This document shows positions 9,168-17,249 of a stretch of DNA of 55,970 bases, in pieces. How positions within the stretch are numbered: the stretch's first letter is position 1; every line of letters starts with the position of its first letter. The notes below the pieces were generated by a model. That model was not told the DNA's origin, did not search any database, and worked only from the letters and a program-made list of their open reading frames with translations. A program made the translations under genes and the position numbers. Source of the DNA: an uncultured beta proteobacterium. GTDB lineage: Bacteria > Pseudomonadota > Gammaproteobacteria > Burkholderiales > Burkholderiaceae. The stretch covers positions 1 through 55,970 of the forward strand of contig CAIZRK010000040.1 of NCBI GenBank assembly GCA_903935355.1, read 5' to 3'.

Positions 9168-9296
9168 ACCTCAAGTCTACTGGATTTTGTCGACTATTTC
9201 GAGGGGCATCTTTTCTCTCCTATTAGCCGCTAATTTTGGCGATAAAAATCAAGGCACAATAGGCTTTTAGTCAAATCTTTTATTTAAGAATCATTC

Positions 9297-9953
9297 ATGC
9301 CCCAAGCCATTATTTTCGATGTTGAAGCAACCGACAAAAAAGATGCCGTCATTATTGAGGCCGCATCACTAGATGTCAGCTCTATTAATCCACTTGTAGT
9401 GGGCAATCCTTGGGTACAGCGCTATAACCCTGGTAAACCAATTAGCTTAGGTGCCTTAGCAACCCACCACATCATGGATGAAGAGTTGGTCAATTGCCCC
9501 GCTAGTAGCTCGTTTCGTTTGCCAGCAGGTACTAAGTACCTTATTGGTCACAGTGTAGATTTTGATTGGGAGGCAATCGGAAGTCCTGAGGTAAGACGTA
9601 TTTGTACTTTAGCCCTTTCTCGCAGCCTTTGGCCAGAGATTGATAGCCACACACAAAGCGCCCTGCTTTATTTTTTTGAAAGGACTACCGCAAGAGAGCA
9701 ATTGCGTGAAGCGCATAGTGCATTAGCCGATGTGTGGATCTGCTCCAAGATTCTAGGTCAGATTATTGCGAAACTTCGCCCTACTTCTCTAGATGCTTTA
9801 TGGGAAATGTCCGAGAAAGCCAGAATCCCAACCATCATGCCTTTTGGCAAACACAAGGGTGAACTGATTAGCCAATTACCAGTAGATTACAAACGCTGGG
9901 CTTTACGCCTAGATAACATCACTGGTTATTTGCGTAAAGCCTTAGAGATTTAA
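9297..9953 (+). CDS. DEDD-type 3'-5' exonuclease, ExoX-like
   Basis: A 218-residue protein with the RNase T/DnaQ exonuclease fold. The first acidic motif is FDVEATD near residue 8, the second region is HSVDFDWE near residue 84, and the third carries HSALADVW near residue 141, together giving the DEDDh set of metal ligands. The C-terminal 50 residues ([23 protein letters not shown]) match the small domain found in exodeoxyribonuclease X and DUF3820 proteins. It probably degrades single-stranded DNA in repair. Start ATG 9297. Its stop overlaps the convergent gene by 4 bases. Confidence 0.85.
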   Translation: MPQAIIFDVEATDKKDAVIIEAASLDVSSINPLVVGNPWVQRYNPGKPISLGALATHHIMDEELVNCPASSSFRLPAGTKYLIGHSVDFDWEAIGSPEVRRICTLALSRSLWPEIDSHTQSALLYFFERTTAREQLREAHSALADVWICSKILGQIIAKLRPTSLDALWEMSEKARIPTIMPFGKHKGELISQLPVDYKRWALRLDNITGYLRKALEI

Positions 9954-10492
9954 TGATGTTTATGGGCTGAACTCACTAGCTTTTCTGTAAATGCAATCGC
10001 AATGGCAGAGAGCACGAAAGTAATATGGATTAATGTTTGCCACATTAAGGTTTTTTCATCATAGGAAGCGGCATTAATAAAGGTCTTGAGCAAGTGAATC
10101 GATGAAATACCAATAATGGCCGTTGCTAACTTGACTTTGAGAACGCCAGCATTAACATGCGATAACCACTCTGGCTGATCGGGGTGATTTTCTAGCTCTA
10201 GACGAGAAACAAAGGTTTCCCATCCCCCTACGATAACCATGACCAATAAGTTGGAGATCATCACCACATCAATGAGCCCCAAGACTACTAGCATTAATGC
10301 AGTTTCAGTCATGGACTTATCTGCCATCATGCTAATCAAGTGGACTAGCTCTAGCCAAAACTGCCAAACATACACACCTTGAGCAACGATGAGGCCAATG
10401 TACAGTGGTGCCTGTAGCCAGCGTGACATAAAAATCCAGCGAGGCAACGGGCGTAGTTTTTTCTCTATGCTACTTAGATTATTTTCATTCAT
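9950..10492 (-). CDS. UPF0114/TIGR00645-family inner-membrane protein
   Basis: A 180-residue membrane protein with about four hydrophobic segments. The N-terminal [20 protein letters not shown] and the central [20 protein letters not shown] block are characteristic of the YqhA/UPF0114 family, whose function is not established. It is convergent with the exonuclease gene, sharing 4 bases at the ends, and is not in an obvious operon. Confidence 0.88.
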   Translation of the reverse strand: MNENNLSSIEKKLRPLPRWIFMSRWLQAPLYIGLIVAQGVYVWQFWLELVHLISMMADKSMTETALMLVVLGLIDVVMISNLLVMVIVGGWETFVSRLELENHPDQPEWLSHVNAGVLKVKLATAIIGISSIHLLKTFINAASYDEKTLMWQTLIHITFVLSAIAIAFTEKLVSSAHKHH

Positions 10493-10571
10493 GCCGCAAT
10501 TTTAGCGAAATTTGTGACATTTTGATTACTTGGCACACGGCAGCAAAAATAAGCACAAATAGAGCTTGGGA

Positions 10572-10595
10572 ATAAGGAATCCGTGATTTCCTTAT
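10572..10595. repeat. Inverted repeat in an intergenic region
   Basis: ATAAGGAA / TTCCTTAT arms of 8 bp around an 8-base loop, about 40 bases downstream of the small ORF at 10634 on the minus strand. It has the position of a terminator for that gene, but no T-tract follows on either strand. Confidence 0.35.
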
Positions 10596-10633
10596 CCCCC
10601 CAGGCCTGCTGCTTTTTTACTGGCACTGCTGGT

Positions 10634-10762
10634 TCAATACTTGCGACTCAATCCTTGCCGATTAATCCGCTCGTTGCGCTTAGTATTCTTTAGTACTGCG
10701 CAGTAAGACAAAATCATGATCACTGCGAGTGAGATGCCATTAAAGTGATTTAATAATTCCAT
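10634..10762 (-). CDS. 42-residue small membrane protein
   Basis: A short ORF of 42 codons inside an otherwise empty 455-bp interval. Its ATG at 10762 is preceded by a strong Shine-Dalgarno sequence (AGGAG, 7 bases upstream), which is the main evidence that it is translated. The product has one predicted membrane segment (about residues 9-24, including GISLAVIMILSYCAVL) followed by a basic, asparagine- and arginine-rich tail (KNTKRNERINRQGLSRK), so the C-terminus is probably cytoplasmic. I do not recognise a family. It lies upstream of the UPF0114 gene and downstream of umuC, all on the same strand. Confidence 0.6.
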   Translation of the reverse strand: MELLNHFNGISLAVIMILSYCAVLKNTKRNERINRQGLSRKY

Positions 10763-10839
10763 GTATTTCTCCTAGTGTTACCTACGTTTTATTAAGTTGC
10801 ATTTCTAGTTTTGTTTCAGTTAATTCAGAATACGGCATA

Positions 10840-10862
10840 ACTAGCTCATAAAATGAGCTAGT
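10840..10862. repeat. 10-bp-arm hairpin between umuC and the small ORF
   Basis: ACTAGCTCAT / ATGAGCTAGT, perfect 10-bp arms with a 3-base loop. It lies about 86 bases past the umuC stop. It could end umuDC transcription, but no T-run follows on either strand, so it may instead be an RNA-stabilising or processing structure. Confidence 0.5.
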
Positions 10863-10947
10863 AAATTTCATTGCCTATTAATTGCTTTTGGGGTTCTTTT
10901 TGCATCCTTCTTTTTCTTTCGTCTTGGTTTGTACTAATATTTTTGAT

Positions 10948-12249
10948 TTAGCGCACGATAGGTAGTTCATCCCACCGGGTGGTGTAATTGGGAGATTTAT
11001 TACCTGATCGCATCTGCCAGTTTTGTGTTGTTCCAGAGGCGGCTGATCTGATCACCGCATTACCAAAGCGATTATTGATTGAGTCCATGGCTTTCATGAG
11101 ACCGGCCGATTTGCCTTTAACATGGATATCATCAAATAATGATTGCTGAACTGTGGGTTTATCCGCTAAGAGGCTCAACATCACACCAGCTTTTTTGTAT
11201 TTAAAGCCTGCTTGGTAGATTTGCTTTAAGACTTTGAGTGCCGCCGCTGTCAGGATTAAGGTGTTATCACTCGGACCCGTCAGTGCAACAGTAATACTTT
11301 GATGGTGCTGCGGCTCGTGTGGTTTAAATGAGTTGGTTTGAATAAAAACCGTAAGAGCGCCCGTGACTGATTTTTGTGCTCTCAGTTTTTCTGCGCTCCT
11401 AGCAGTGTGGGTGGCTACTGACTCGGCTAGCTCATCTAGAGCAGTCACGGGCTTGCCAAAACTGCGGGAAGAAACAATTTGTTGTTTGATTGGAGCCACT
11501 TCTTCTAACTGCAAGCAAGAGACACCGCGTAACTCATAACAAAGGCGCTCCATCACTACGCCAAACTGTTGACGCATGGCTTGAGGTGAAGCCTGCAAGA
11601 GATCAAAGGCAGTATGAATGTGGAGTTCTTTGAGTTTTTTACAAGTCTGCTTACCGACCCCCCATACCTCTCCAACTGCGGTCTCTGCCATCCACTGATA
11701 GAGCTCTTCTTTTGGCATAGAGTCAACATCACATACGCCTGAAAATATTTTGTGTTTCTTAGCTAAGTGATTGGCCAACTTGGCAAGCGTTTTGCTCCTG
11801 CCAATGCCCACGCAAACTGGCAGGCCAGTAGTGTCTTTGACTTCTTGCTTGATGGTGTGGCCCAAACTAGTAGGATCTACATACTGTTTTAGTACGGTCT
11901 CGATTGCCAAAAAGCTCTCATCGATGCTGTATACCTCAAGGTGCGGGGTAAACTTTTTCAACACTTCCACCACCCGACCGCTCATATCTCCATAGAGCGT
12001 GTAGTTCGATGAATAAGCCTGTATGCCATGCTTCTTAGCCAACTCTTGCATCTGAAACCATGGAGTTCCCATCTTCACACCAAGCACTTTGACTTGCGCA
12101 CAACGCGCTACAGCGCAACCATCGTTATTCGAGAGCACCACCATCGGCACATTCTCTAACTTGGGGGCAAAGACCCGCTCACACGATACGTAAAAGTTAT
12201 TCACATCCACGAGTGCAAAAAGATGGCTTGCGGGTATTTTGGTATTCAT
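10948..12249 (-). CDS. umuC: DNA polymerase V catalytic subunit UmuC
   Basis: A 433-residue Y-family polymerase for SOS translesion synthesis. FALVDVNNFYVSCERVF carries the first catalytic aspartate, and YSIDESFLAIE carries the D-E pair. VVLSNNDGCAVARC and CVGIGRSKTLAKLANHLAKKH are typical of UmuC, as is the C-terminal SIT/HHH and little-finger region. Its start overlaps the end of umuD by 4 bases, so translation is probably coupled. Expression is expected from the LexA-controlled umuD promoter upstream. Length agrees with E. coli UmuC (422 residues). Confidence 0.95.
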   Translation of the reverse strand: MNTKIPASHLFALVDVNNFYVSCERVFAPKLENVPMVVLSNNDGCAVARCAQVKVLGVKMGTPWFQMQELAKKHGIQAYSSNYTLYGDMSGRVVEVLKKFTPHLEVYSIDESFLAIETVLKQYVDPTSLGHTIKQEVKDTTGLPVCVGIGRSKTLAKLANHLAKKHKIFSGVCDVDSMPKEELYQWMAETAVGEVWGVGKQTCKKLKELHIHTAFDLLQASPQAMRQQFGVVMERLCYELRGVSCLQLEEVAPIKQQIVSSRSFGKPVTALDELAESVATHTARSAEKLRAQKSVTGALTVFIQTNSFKPHEPQHHQSITVALTGPSDNTLILTAAALKVLKQIYQAGFKYKKAGVMLSLLADKPTVQQSLFDDIHVKGKSAGLMKAMDSINNRFGNAVIRSAASGTTQNWQMRSGNKSPNYTTRWDELPIVR

Positions 12250-12743
12250 GCTGATTTACCGTTTCTGCCACTAGAGTGGCTGTACTTACGCACGACCCCG
12301 ACTACTACACCCCAAATCTGGAGTTCGCTACCCTCGTTAAAGGTAATGGCCTCAAAACTAGAGTTTTCTGGTTGGAGCTCAATTCGGCCTCGTAATTGAT
12401 AGAGTCGCTTAATGGTGTACTCACTATCAACCACAGCCACAACGATGTCTTTGTGCATCGGCTTAAGGGCCTTATCTACCACCACCTTGTCGCCATCGCA
12501 AATACCCGCGCCCATCATTGAGTCACCTTTAACGGTAAACATAAAGGTGGCTGGCTTGTTTTGAACTAAATAGTGATTTAAATCGAGGCCTTCTTCCGCA
12601 TAATCAGCCGCTGGGCTTGGAAAACCCGCTGAAATTCGGTGGCTTAGGAGCTTGTATTCAAAAGGGGTATGCGCCACCAAGCCTTGTGGGGCTTGGCTAA
12701 GGGTGTTTGCTAAAACAGCATTGGAAAGTGCGATAAGTGCCAT
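12246..12743 (-). CDS. umuD: SOS mutagenesis protein UmuD
   Basis: A 165-residue LexA/UmuD-type protein. The self-cleavage site is probably Ala39-Gly40 in ISAGFPSPA, the nucleophile is Ser75 in GDSMMGAG, and the catalytic lysine is Lys112 in YTIKRLY. Cleavage by RecA filaments gives UmuD', which joins UmuC as DNA polymerase V. The N-terminal arm before the cleavage site is about 15 residues longer than in E. coli UmuD. The start ATG 12743 has AGGA three bases upstream, and a LexA box lies 14 bp farther up. It overlaps umuC by 4 bases. Confidence 0.95.
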   Translation of the reverse strand: MALIALSNAVLANTLSQAPQGLVAHTPFEYKLLSHRISAGFPSPAADYAEEGLDLNHYLVQNKPATFMFTVKGDSMMGAGICDGDKVVVDKALKPMHKDIVVAVVDSEYTIKRLYQLRGRIELQPENSSFEAITFNEGSELQIWGVVVGVVRKYSHSSGRNGKSA

Positions 12744-12751
12744 AAGTCCTA

Positions 12752-12777
12752 ATATACTGTATATCTATACAGTATAT
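12752..12777 (-). promoter_or_regulatory. LexA operator (SOS box) for umuDC
   Basis: The core CTGT-N8-ACAG at 12757-12772 fits the proteobacterial LexA consensus. It sits in a larger palindrome whose arms ATATACTGTATA and TATACAGTATAT match over 12 bp around a 2-base centre. It ends 9 bp before the umuD start codon, so bound LexA would cover the promoter and leader. The SOS role follows from known umuDC biology; binding is inferred. Confidence 0.93.
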
Positions 12778-12836
12778 CAATACCAGACACTAATTTTTTA
12801 AGGCGCCCTTTCTAGAGGCCCCAAGGATGTTGCTTT

Positions 12837-13409
12837 TTAGCTCTTTTTAACTACCTTCTGGGCAGGGGCACCCCCTTTAGAAAGGTTGCTAAGGTTTTGT
12901 ACGCTCTGCTCAAAATTACTAAAAGAATCTGCCATTGAAGCGCGCATGAGCTCAAAGTTTTGCAGTGCCATGCCAAATGGATCTTTAAAAGCTGAGGCAT
13001 AGGCTTCTACACCTAGAGGAATATTTTTGGGGGTATTTTGGGTAGCATCATTTACGAAGTGAATGAGATCTTCCTTGGCCTCTTCCATCAGCGCTTGGGC
13101 AATTTGCACCAACTCTTGATTACCGCTACCTAAGGCCTTTAATACCGCAGCTTGGTATTGCATTACTTCTTTGGCAGCATCTTGCAATACTTGTGCGTGC
13201 ACCATGTCAAAAGCTGATTTGGGATCAGAAGTTTTGAGAAGTTCTGAAACCTTTTCCTGAAAGAGTGCTGCCATTTTTTGTGCTGCTTGTTGATTAATTT
13301 TGGCAATTTCTTCTGCTTTGCTTGCCGCTACCATCCCCATTGCTTTAGATGCCTCCAAAGCCCTGCTCTGCTGAGCCATTACATTTAAATCAAATGGATT
13401 CTTATTCAT
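12837..13409 (-). CDS. Phasin family protein
   Basis: A 190-residue helical protein of the phasin family, which coats polyhydroxyalkanoate granules. It opens with MNKNPFDLN and has long alanine- and glutamine-rich amphipathic helices (residues about 15-130), then a glycine- and lysine-rich end (KGGAPAQKVVKKS). The frame stays open to 13439, but the ATG at 13409 has a perfect GGAGG five bases upstream, which fixes the start. No PHA synthase is in the window, so granule association is inferred from the family alone. Confidence 0.85.
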   Translation of the reverse strand: MNKNPFDLNVMAQQSRALEASKAMGMVAASKAEEIAKINQQAAQKMAALFQEKVSELLKTSDPKSAFDMVHAQVLQDAAKEVMQYQAAVLKALGSGNQELVQIAQALMEEAKEDLIHFVNDATQNTPKNIPLGVEAYASAFKDPFGMALQNFELMRASMADSFSNFEQSVQNLSNLSKGGAPAQKVVKKS

Positions 13410-13577
13410 AAAACCTCCTCTTCTATAGAAGCAATGCAATTAGGGCATCCGAGCGATCTTGCCTCCCTTAATCTACTCCGAATCTCTGAGTCATCGAATA
13501 GAGAAATACCAGTAGAATTTATCAGAAAATCGTCAAGCAGTACTATCTTTGACATTCAGTCTCCCCTTATATTTTTA

Positions 13578-14852
13578 TCAAGCTATTTGTGCAGCGACCT
13601 TCAAATTACCCAATGGCACAAATAACTTTGCAGGTGCCACCTCCAACTCAATGATATTGGCAATCATCTCTGCCGTACAAGCAGACAAAGTCCAACCAAG
13701 ATGGCCATGTCCTGTGTTGTAAAAGACGTTTGACTTAGCGCCCTTACCCACTCTAGGCAACATATTGGGCATCATGGGGCGCAAGCCAGCCCATGGCACC
13801 ACCGAGCGCGTACTGACCTCTGGAAAGCATTCTTTCACCCAGTCAACGAGGGGTTTGATGCGGTCAGCTCGAATATCACGGTTTTCTCCATTAAATTCTG
13901 CGGTACCTGCAACCCGGAATCGATCGATTCCCAAGCGACTCGTGACCAATTTAGTTTCATCATCCAAAAGACTTACCTGAGGTGCGCCCGCTTGACTAGC
14001 TTCATCAGCCAAATTAACTGTAATGGAATAGCCTTTGACTGGATAGACATTAACGCGGTCACCTAACTGCGCAGCCAGATTACGACTGCCAATGCCAGCA
14101 CACACCACGACTTTATCAAACTCCATACTCTCCAGATGGTCGCCTTTTTTCAGCGTGACTTTAACTCGGTCGCCATCTGATGCAATAGCCTGAACCTCAT
14201 GATCGTAAATCATCTTGACGCCTAACCTCTCAGATGCCAAGGAGAGTCCATGGGTAAATTTATGGATATCTCCAGTAGAGTCACTTTCGGTATAGTAGCC
14301 ACCGTAGTAATTTCCAGAAAGAGTTGGCTCAATTTGCTTCATTTCTGCAGGAGTTACCGCCTGACGTGGTAAGCCGCCAGCCGCCAACAATGTCGATACT
14401 TTACCGGCATGATCAAAGCCGCTCTTATCGCGATAAATATGCAAAATACCCTCTCTTTTTAGATCAAAATCAATGGACTCATTTTGAGCCCAAGAAAAAA
14501 GATACTGTCTTGCCTCAATAGCCATCTTTGCTGTTTCGATCGTATTGGTCTTGTAATTAGGAATGGCTGCGATAAATTCTGCGAACCAAGATGCCTTATG
14601 CCAACTCGGCGTCATATTCACCAGCAAAGGGGCATCCTTTTTAAAGATCCACTTGATTCCCTTATAGATAGTTCCCCAGTAATTCCAAACCTCCGAATTA
14701 GATACGGACAGTTGACCACCGTTGGCAAATGAGGTTTCCATACCTGAGTAACGATTGCGTTCAATGAGTGTGACGTGATAACCGCGCTTGACTAAAGCAT
14801 AGGCAGTAGTGACGCCAGTAATACCGCCACCAATAATGACAAATGATTTCAT
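13578..14852 (-). CDS. D-amino-acid dehydrogenase (DadA family)
   Basis: A 424-residue FAD enzyme of the DAO/DadA family. The N-terminal FVIIGGGITGVTTAYALVKRG is the dinucleotide-binding motif, followed by ERNRYSGMETSFANGGQLS, typical of DadA. VVVCAGIGSRNLAAQLG and the C-terminal GHGHLGWTLSACTAEMIANI complete the FAD site. DadA deaminates D-amino acids and passes electrons to the respiratory chain. Of two close in-frame ATGs, 14852 (MKSFVIIGGG) gives the usual N-terminus. A tandem glycine riboswitch directly upstream suggests that glycine, or an amino acid linked to it, is the physiological substrate. The exact substrate cannot be read from the sequence. Confidence 0.9.
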   Translation of the reverse strand: MKSFVIIGGGITGVTTAYALVKRGYHVTLIERNRYSGMETSFANGGQLSVSNSEVWNYWGTIYKGIKWIFKKDAPLLVNMTPSWHKASWFAEFIAAIPNYKTNTIETAKMAIEARQYLFSWAQNESIDFDLKREGILHIYRDKSGFDHAGKVSTLLAAGGLPRQAVTPAEMKQIEPTLSGNYYGGYYTESDSTGDIHKFTHGLSLASERLGVKMIYDHEVQAIASDGDRVKVTLKKGDHLESMEFDKVVVCAGIGSRNLAAQLGDRVNVYPVKGYSITVNLADEASQAGAPQVSLLDDETKLVTSRLGIDRFRVAGTAEFNGENRDIRADRIKPLVDWVKECFPEVSTRSVVPWAGLRPMMPNMLPRVGKGAKSNVFYNTGHGHLGWTLSACTAEMIANIIELEVAPAKLFVPLGNLKVAAQIA

Positions 14853-14886
14853 ATAAAGATCCAAACAGCGCCGAGGGTTGGGCCCA

Positions 14887-14901
14887 TGAGCAACATGCTC
14901 A
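14887..14901 (-). promoter_or_regulatory. Hairpin between riboswitch and dadA-like gene
   Basis: TGAGC / GCTCA arms with a 5-base loop, just after the second glycine aptamer and before the start codon. It has the right position for an expression platform. A competing structure was not worked out. Confidence 0.35.
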
Positions 14902-14905
14902 ATGA

Positions 14906-15090
14906 ACGCCCCCTCTGTTTTGGACCTGAGAGATTCACAAATTCAGAAGAATTTGCTTGCTCCTGCGGTGCTTTAGCTGACGTACGCCAAAGACTCTTCA
15001 GAGTTTTTAAGTGATACCGGTTCTTTTGCCTGAGAGTTTCCGGGGCGGTTGCTCCTTCGGCGCTTCGAACGAATCGGAGTCTCTCCCGAT
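14906..15090 (-). promoter_or_regulatory. Tandem glycine riboswitch
   Basis: Read on the minus strand, this leader holds two glycine aptamers in series. The first, about 15090-15015, carries GCGCCGAAGGAGCAA, then CCCCGGAAACTCTCAGGCAA. The second, about 15005-14906, carries GCACCGCAGGAGCAAGC, then TGAATCTCTCAGGTCC and AAAACAGAGGGGGC. The paired CGNAGGAGCAA and CTCTCAGG blocks with a short linker are diagnostic of the cooperative glycine riboswitch. The controlled gene is the DadA-family dehydrogenase 54 bp downstream, not the gcv operon that is the usual target. Confidence 0.95.
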
Positions 15091-15149
15091 ATCAATCCTA
15101 AATATTACAAGTGATGATTTTAGTTAACTTTGTTTTTACTGTCAAATAA

Positions 15150-15171
15150 AAAATCACCCGAAGGTGATTTT
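15150..15171 (-). terminator. Intrinsic terminator
   Basis: AAAATCACC / GGTGATTTT, 9-bp arms around a CGAA loop. On the minus strand the second arm runs into TTTTTTATTTG. It lies 60 bases past the stop of the secreted protein gene at 15231, which it should terminate. Confidence 0.88.
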
Positions 15172-15230
15172 AGATGCTGCCACTAGGTTAGGAGGGGTTA
15201 CCCCCTAAAACCAGAAATACTACGAACTCA

Positions 15231-15680
15231 TTACTTATCCAGCTTGACTGTGACACCGCTAGCGCTGAGGTTTAATTGAAGACCTTCAGAGGTGCTAGTC
15301 AAACGCATAATGACACCATTCTCATTCTTTAACACCGTACCACCAACACCACCACCTAAGGTAATACTACTTTCTAATTTAGTGAAGGTACCAGGAAATT
15401 TAGAGATTTCAGGTAGGTCATAAACCTCACCTGCAGCAGCTAACTTAGAAACGCCCACATTTGCACCTAAACTCACGCCACCAATCTTAAAGGGATATTT
15501 CTTACCCTGATAAGTGAGAACACCACCACCTGTACTGCCCCCGATAATTAATGCAAACTGAGTTTCATTAATACTTACTGTGCCAGAGGGTTTTTTAGGA
15601 GCATCTGCAGCGCTTGCACCCAAACTCAGAATTCCTAAACTTAGAATAAGAGAGGTAATTACTTTACGAATACTCATCAT
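15231..15680 (-). CDS. Secreted glycine-rich protein of unknown function
   Basis: A 149-residue protein with a signal peptide (MMSIRKVITSLILSLGILSL, cleavage probably after GASA). The mature part is rich in glycine and small residues: a central IIGGSTGGGVLTYQGKKYPF, GGVSLGANVGVSKLAAAG and SITLGGGVGGTVL suggest a regular beta-structured domain. It resembles the DUF1134/EipA type of envelope protein only loosely, so that name is not assigned. Start ATG 15680 has GGAG eight bases upstream. It stands alone, with its own terminator downstream. Confidence 0.7.
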   Translation of the reverse strand: MMSIRKVITSLILSLGILSLGASAADAPKKPSGTVSINETQFALIIGGSTGGGVLTYQGKKYPFKIGGVSLGANVGVSKLAAAGEVYDLPEISKFPGTFTKLESSITLGGGVGGTVLKNENGVIMRLTSTSEGLQLNLSASGVTVKLDK

Positions 15681-15796
15681 TGATTTCTCCAAAGTGGGTG
15701 CCACCGATAAAAATGGGCACTAGCAGCAAAATTGCTTATATAAGCTTACTACATTTGCATTTATCTTTTTAGTCAAAGAAACTGATCTATCTCTAG

Positions 15797-16180
15797 CTAG
15801 GCGGTAATAAAGTCGGCATAGGCGATACATAAATACTGCTCGTCTACCCCTCTCCAAATACTTAAGCGTGGAGAAAAACAAGGGGATAAGGTTTTTCCAC
15901 TCCGATCTTCAGTGGCGGATAGCCAGAAGCTCACAATTACATTATCTCCAGCTTGACTCACTTTGAAATCCTTAAATGCCACTGGACCCAAATTCATCTG
16001 TTTCATTAACGTCATAGCCTGAGCACGATCGCATACACCTTGAGCACTAACAAACTGGCAAGCTGGATCGAGCATCTTCTCTAATGCGCCCCAGTTTTTA
16101 TCCTGAATATACTTAATGGAAAGCCGCTCTAGCTGCTCTGCTTGCACCAAAATAGAACTCGAATTATTTTCTAGTGCCAT
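15797..16180 (-). CDS. NTF2-like fold protein (SnoaL/DUF4440-like)
   Basis: A 127-residue protein with the pattern of small NTF2-like domains: an N-terminal helix pair (LERLSIKYIQDKNWGALEKM) followed by strands DPACQFVSAQGV, DNVIVSFWLSATE, PRLSIWRG and EQYLCIAYADF. Such domains bind small ligands or act as isomerases; no catalytic residues can be assigned here. There is no signal peptide, so it is probably cytoplasmic. A GAGG four to five bases before ATG 16180 supports the start. The upstream TPR gene lies beyond a terminator hairpin, so it is probably a separate unit. Confidence 0.65.
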   Translation of the reverse strand: MALENNSSSILVQAEQLERLSIKYIQDKNWGALEKMLDPACQFVSAQGVCDRAQAMTLMKQMNLGPVAFKDFKVSQAGDNVIVSFWLSATEDRSGKTLSPCFSPRLSIWRGVDEQYLCIAYADFITA

Positions 16181-16240
16181 TACAGCCTCCTCATTGGGGT
16201 ATATAAACCATGCATTCTTGAGCTCAGTCCTCGCCCAATA

Positions 16241-16266
16241 ATATAGTCACCCGCAGGTGACTATAT
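16241..16266 (-). terminator. Strong hairpin after the TPR protein gene
   Basis: ATATAGTCACC / GGTGACTATAT, perfect 11-bp arms with a CGCA loop, 35 bases past the stop of the TPR gene. The T-tract is weak (TATTATTGGG on the minus strand). The loop and stem resemble the one at 15150-15171. Confidence 0.75.
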
Positions 16267-16300
16267 TGACTAGCTGGTGGTTTTATTTTTTGGTTACGCG

Positions 16301-17125
16301 TTACACGTCACTCATAAAATCACCACCACTATCATCCCATGAGCTTGCTCCGCCATCATCCCAAGAGCTGGCATCACGCACTCCAAAATTAGGATCGCTT
16401 GAGGCTGGCCCACCAACTTGATTAAGGTTGGGGTTCGTATTTCCGGGATTATTACTATCGTGCCCACCCATGAGGTGACTTGCTAATGCTTGGCCAGCAT
16501 ACATACCTGCACCTAGGGCGGCGCCTGTTGCCAGGCTACCCATTAAACCGCCACCCATTCCGCCAGCTGCTGGAGCTCCCGGTGCTCCGGGGGCTCCAGG
16601 ATAGCCGGCAGGTCCGCCAGGAGTTCCTGGATAACCGGCGCTAGGAGCGTTGTATACCTGAACCGCTTCACGTTGACGACGCCTCATCACAATGATGACG
16701 CCAACTACCAAGATGGCAATCAAACCCCAAAACAGTGGGTTACTAAAAATAGAGCTTGCTCCCCCGGTGGCTACTCCTCCAGAAGCTGTAGCAGTAGCTA
16801 ATTGCACTTGTAATTTTTGAACAGATTCTGCTTGAGCAAAAGGAAGTCCTGGTGCAAGATTTTCTGCCCTTAGAAAATGATTGCGTGCCGCATCTACCTT
16901 GCCCTCTTTGAGATAGAGCTCAGCAGCAACATAGTGAGCTTTAGCACTGTTGGGATGATTTTGTAAAACCTCTTTCATCATGGCATCAGCTTTAGCCATT
17001 TGACCTGACTGCACCGCTTGATATACCTCGGGCAAAGTTGCTTCAGCGGTAGCAACTTGACTAGTAAGCAATAGGCTGGCCGCAAATACACTAGCCAATA
17101 GATTAATTAAGTAACGTATATTCAT
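16301..17125 (-). CDS. TPR membrane protein with collagen-like glycine-proline segment
   Basis: A 274-residue protein. An N-terminal signal (MNIRYLINLLASVFAASLLL) is followed by a tetratricopeptide-like region (about residues 30-95: EVYQAVQSGQMAKADAMMKE, then NSAKAHYVAAELYLKEGKVD). A transmembrane helix (about residues 130-150, PLFWGLIAILVVGVIIVM) with a basic stop follows. Next comes a Gly-Pro-Ala repeat (YPGTPGGPAGYPGAPGAPGA), a glycine-rich helix pair, and an acidic serine-tryptophan tail. The TPR part should be periplasmic and the tail cytoplasmic. ATG 17125 follows AAGGAG; GTG 17128 is less likely. No specific function is recognised. Confidence 0.75.
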   Translation of the reverse strand: MNIRYLINLLASVFAASLLLTSQVATAEATLPEVYQAVQSGQMAKADAMMKEVLQNHPNSAKAHYVAAELYLKEGKVDAARNHFLRAENLAPGLPFAQAESVQKLQVQLATATASGGVATGGASSIFSNPLFWGLIAILVVGVIIVMRRRQREAVQVYNAPSAGYPGTPGGPAGYPGAPGAPGAPAAGGMGGGLMGSLATGAALGAGMYAGQALASHLMGGHDSNNPGNTNPNLNQVGGPASSDPNFGVRDASSWDDGGASSWDDSGGDFMSDV

Positions 17126-17249
17126 CACGACTCCTTTATAGCGCCTTTAGATAGTCCTCATTATCCCTACTTTTGCCACATTTGGGATTAAGCCAATACC
17201 TCTATCTATGTGGGGTCTTTAGGGTGAATTTCAAGGGGGCGTTAGGGAT

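Noticed and set aside
10840-10862. Perfect hairpin as the umuDC terminator
   Set aside because: No T-tract follows on either strand, so it is listed only as a repeat.
13440-13577. Small plus-strand ORF between the phasin and dadA-like genes
   Set aside because: Starts without a ribosome binding site, runs into the opposite-strand gene, and no family resemblance.
15186-15210. Imperfect GGGG/CCCC repeat after the secreted protein gene
   Set aside because: The hairpin at 15150-15171 with a T-tract explains termination better; this one has mismatches and no T-run.
16561-16640. Repetitive GC-rich DNA as a possible array
   Set aside because: It is the coding sequence for a Gly-Pro-Ala segment in the TPR protein, not a CRISPR or tandem intergenic repeat.
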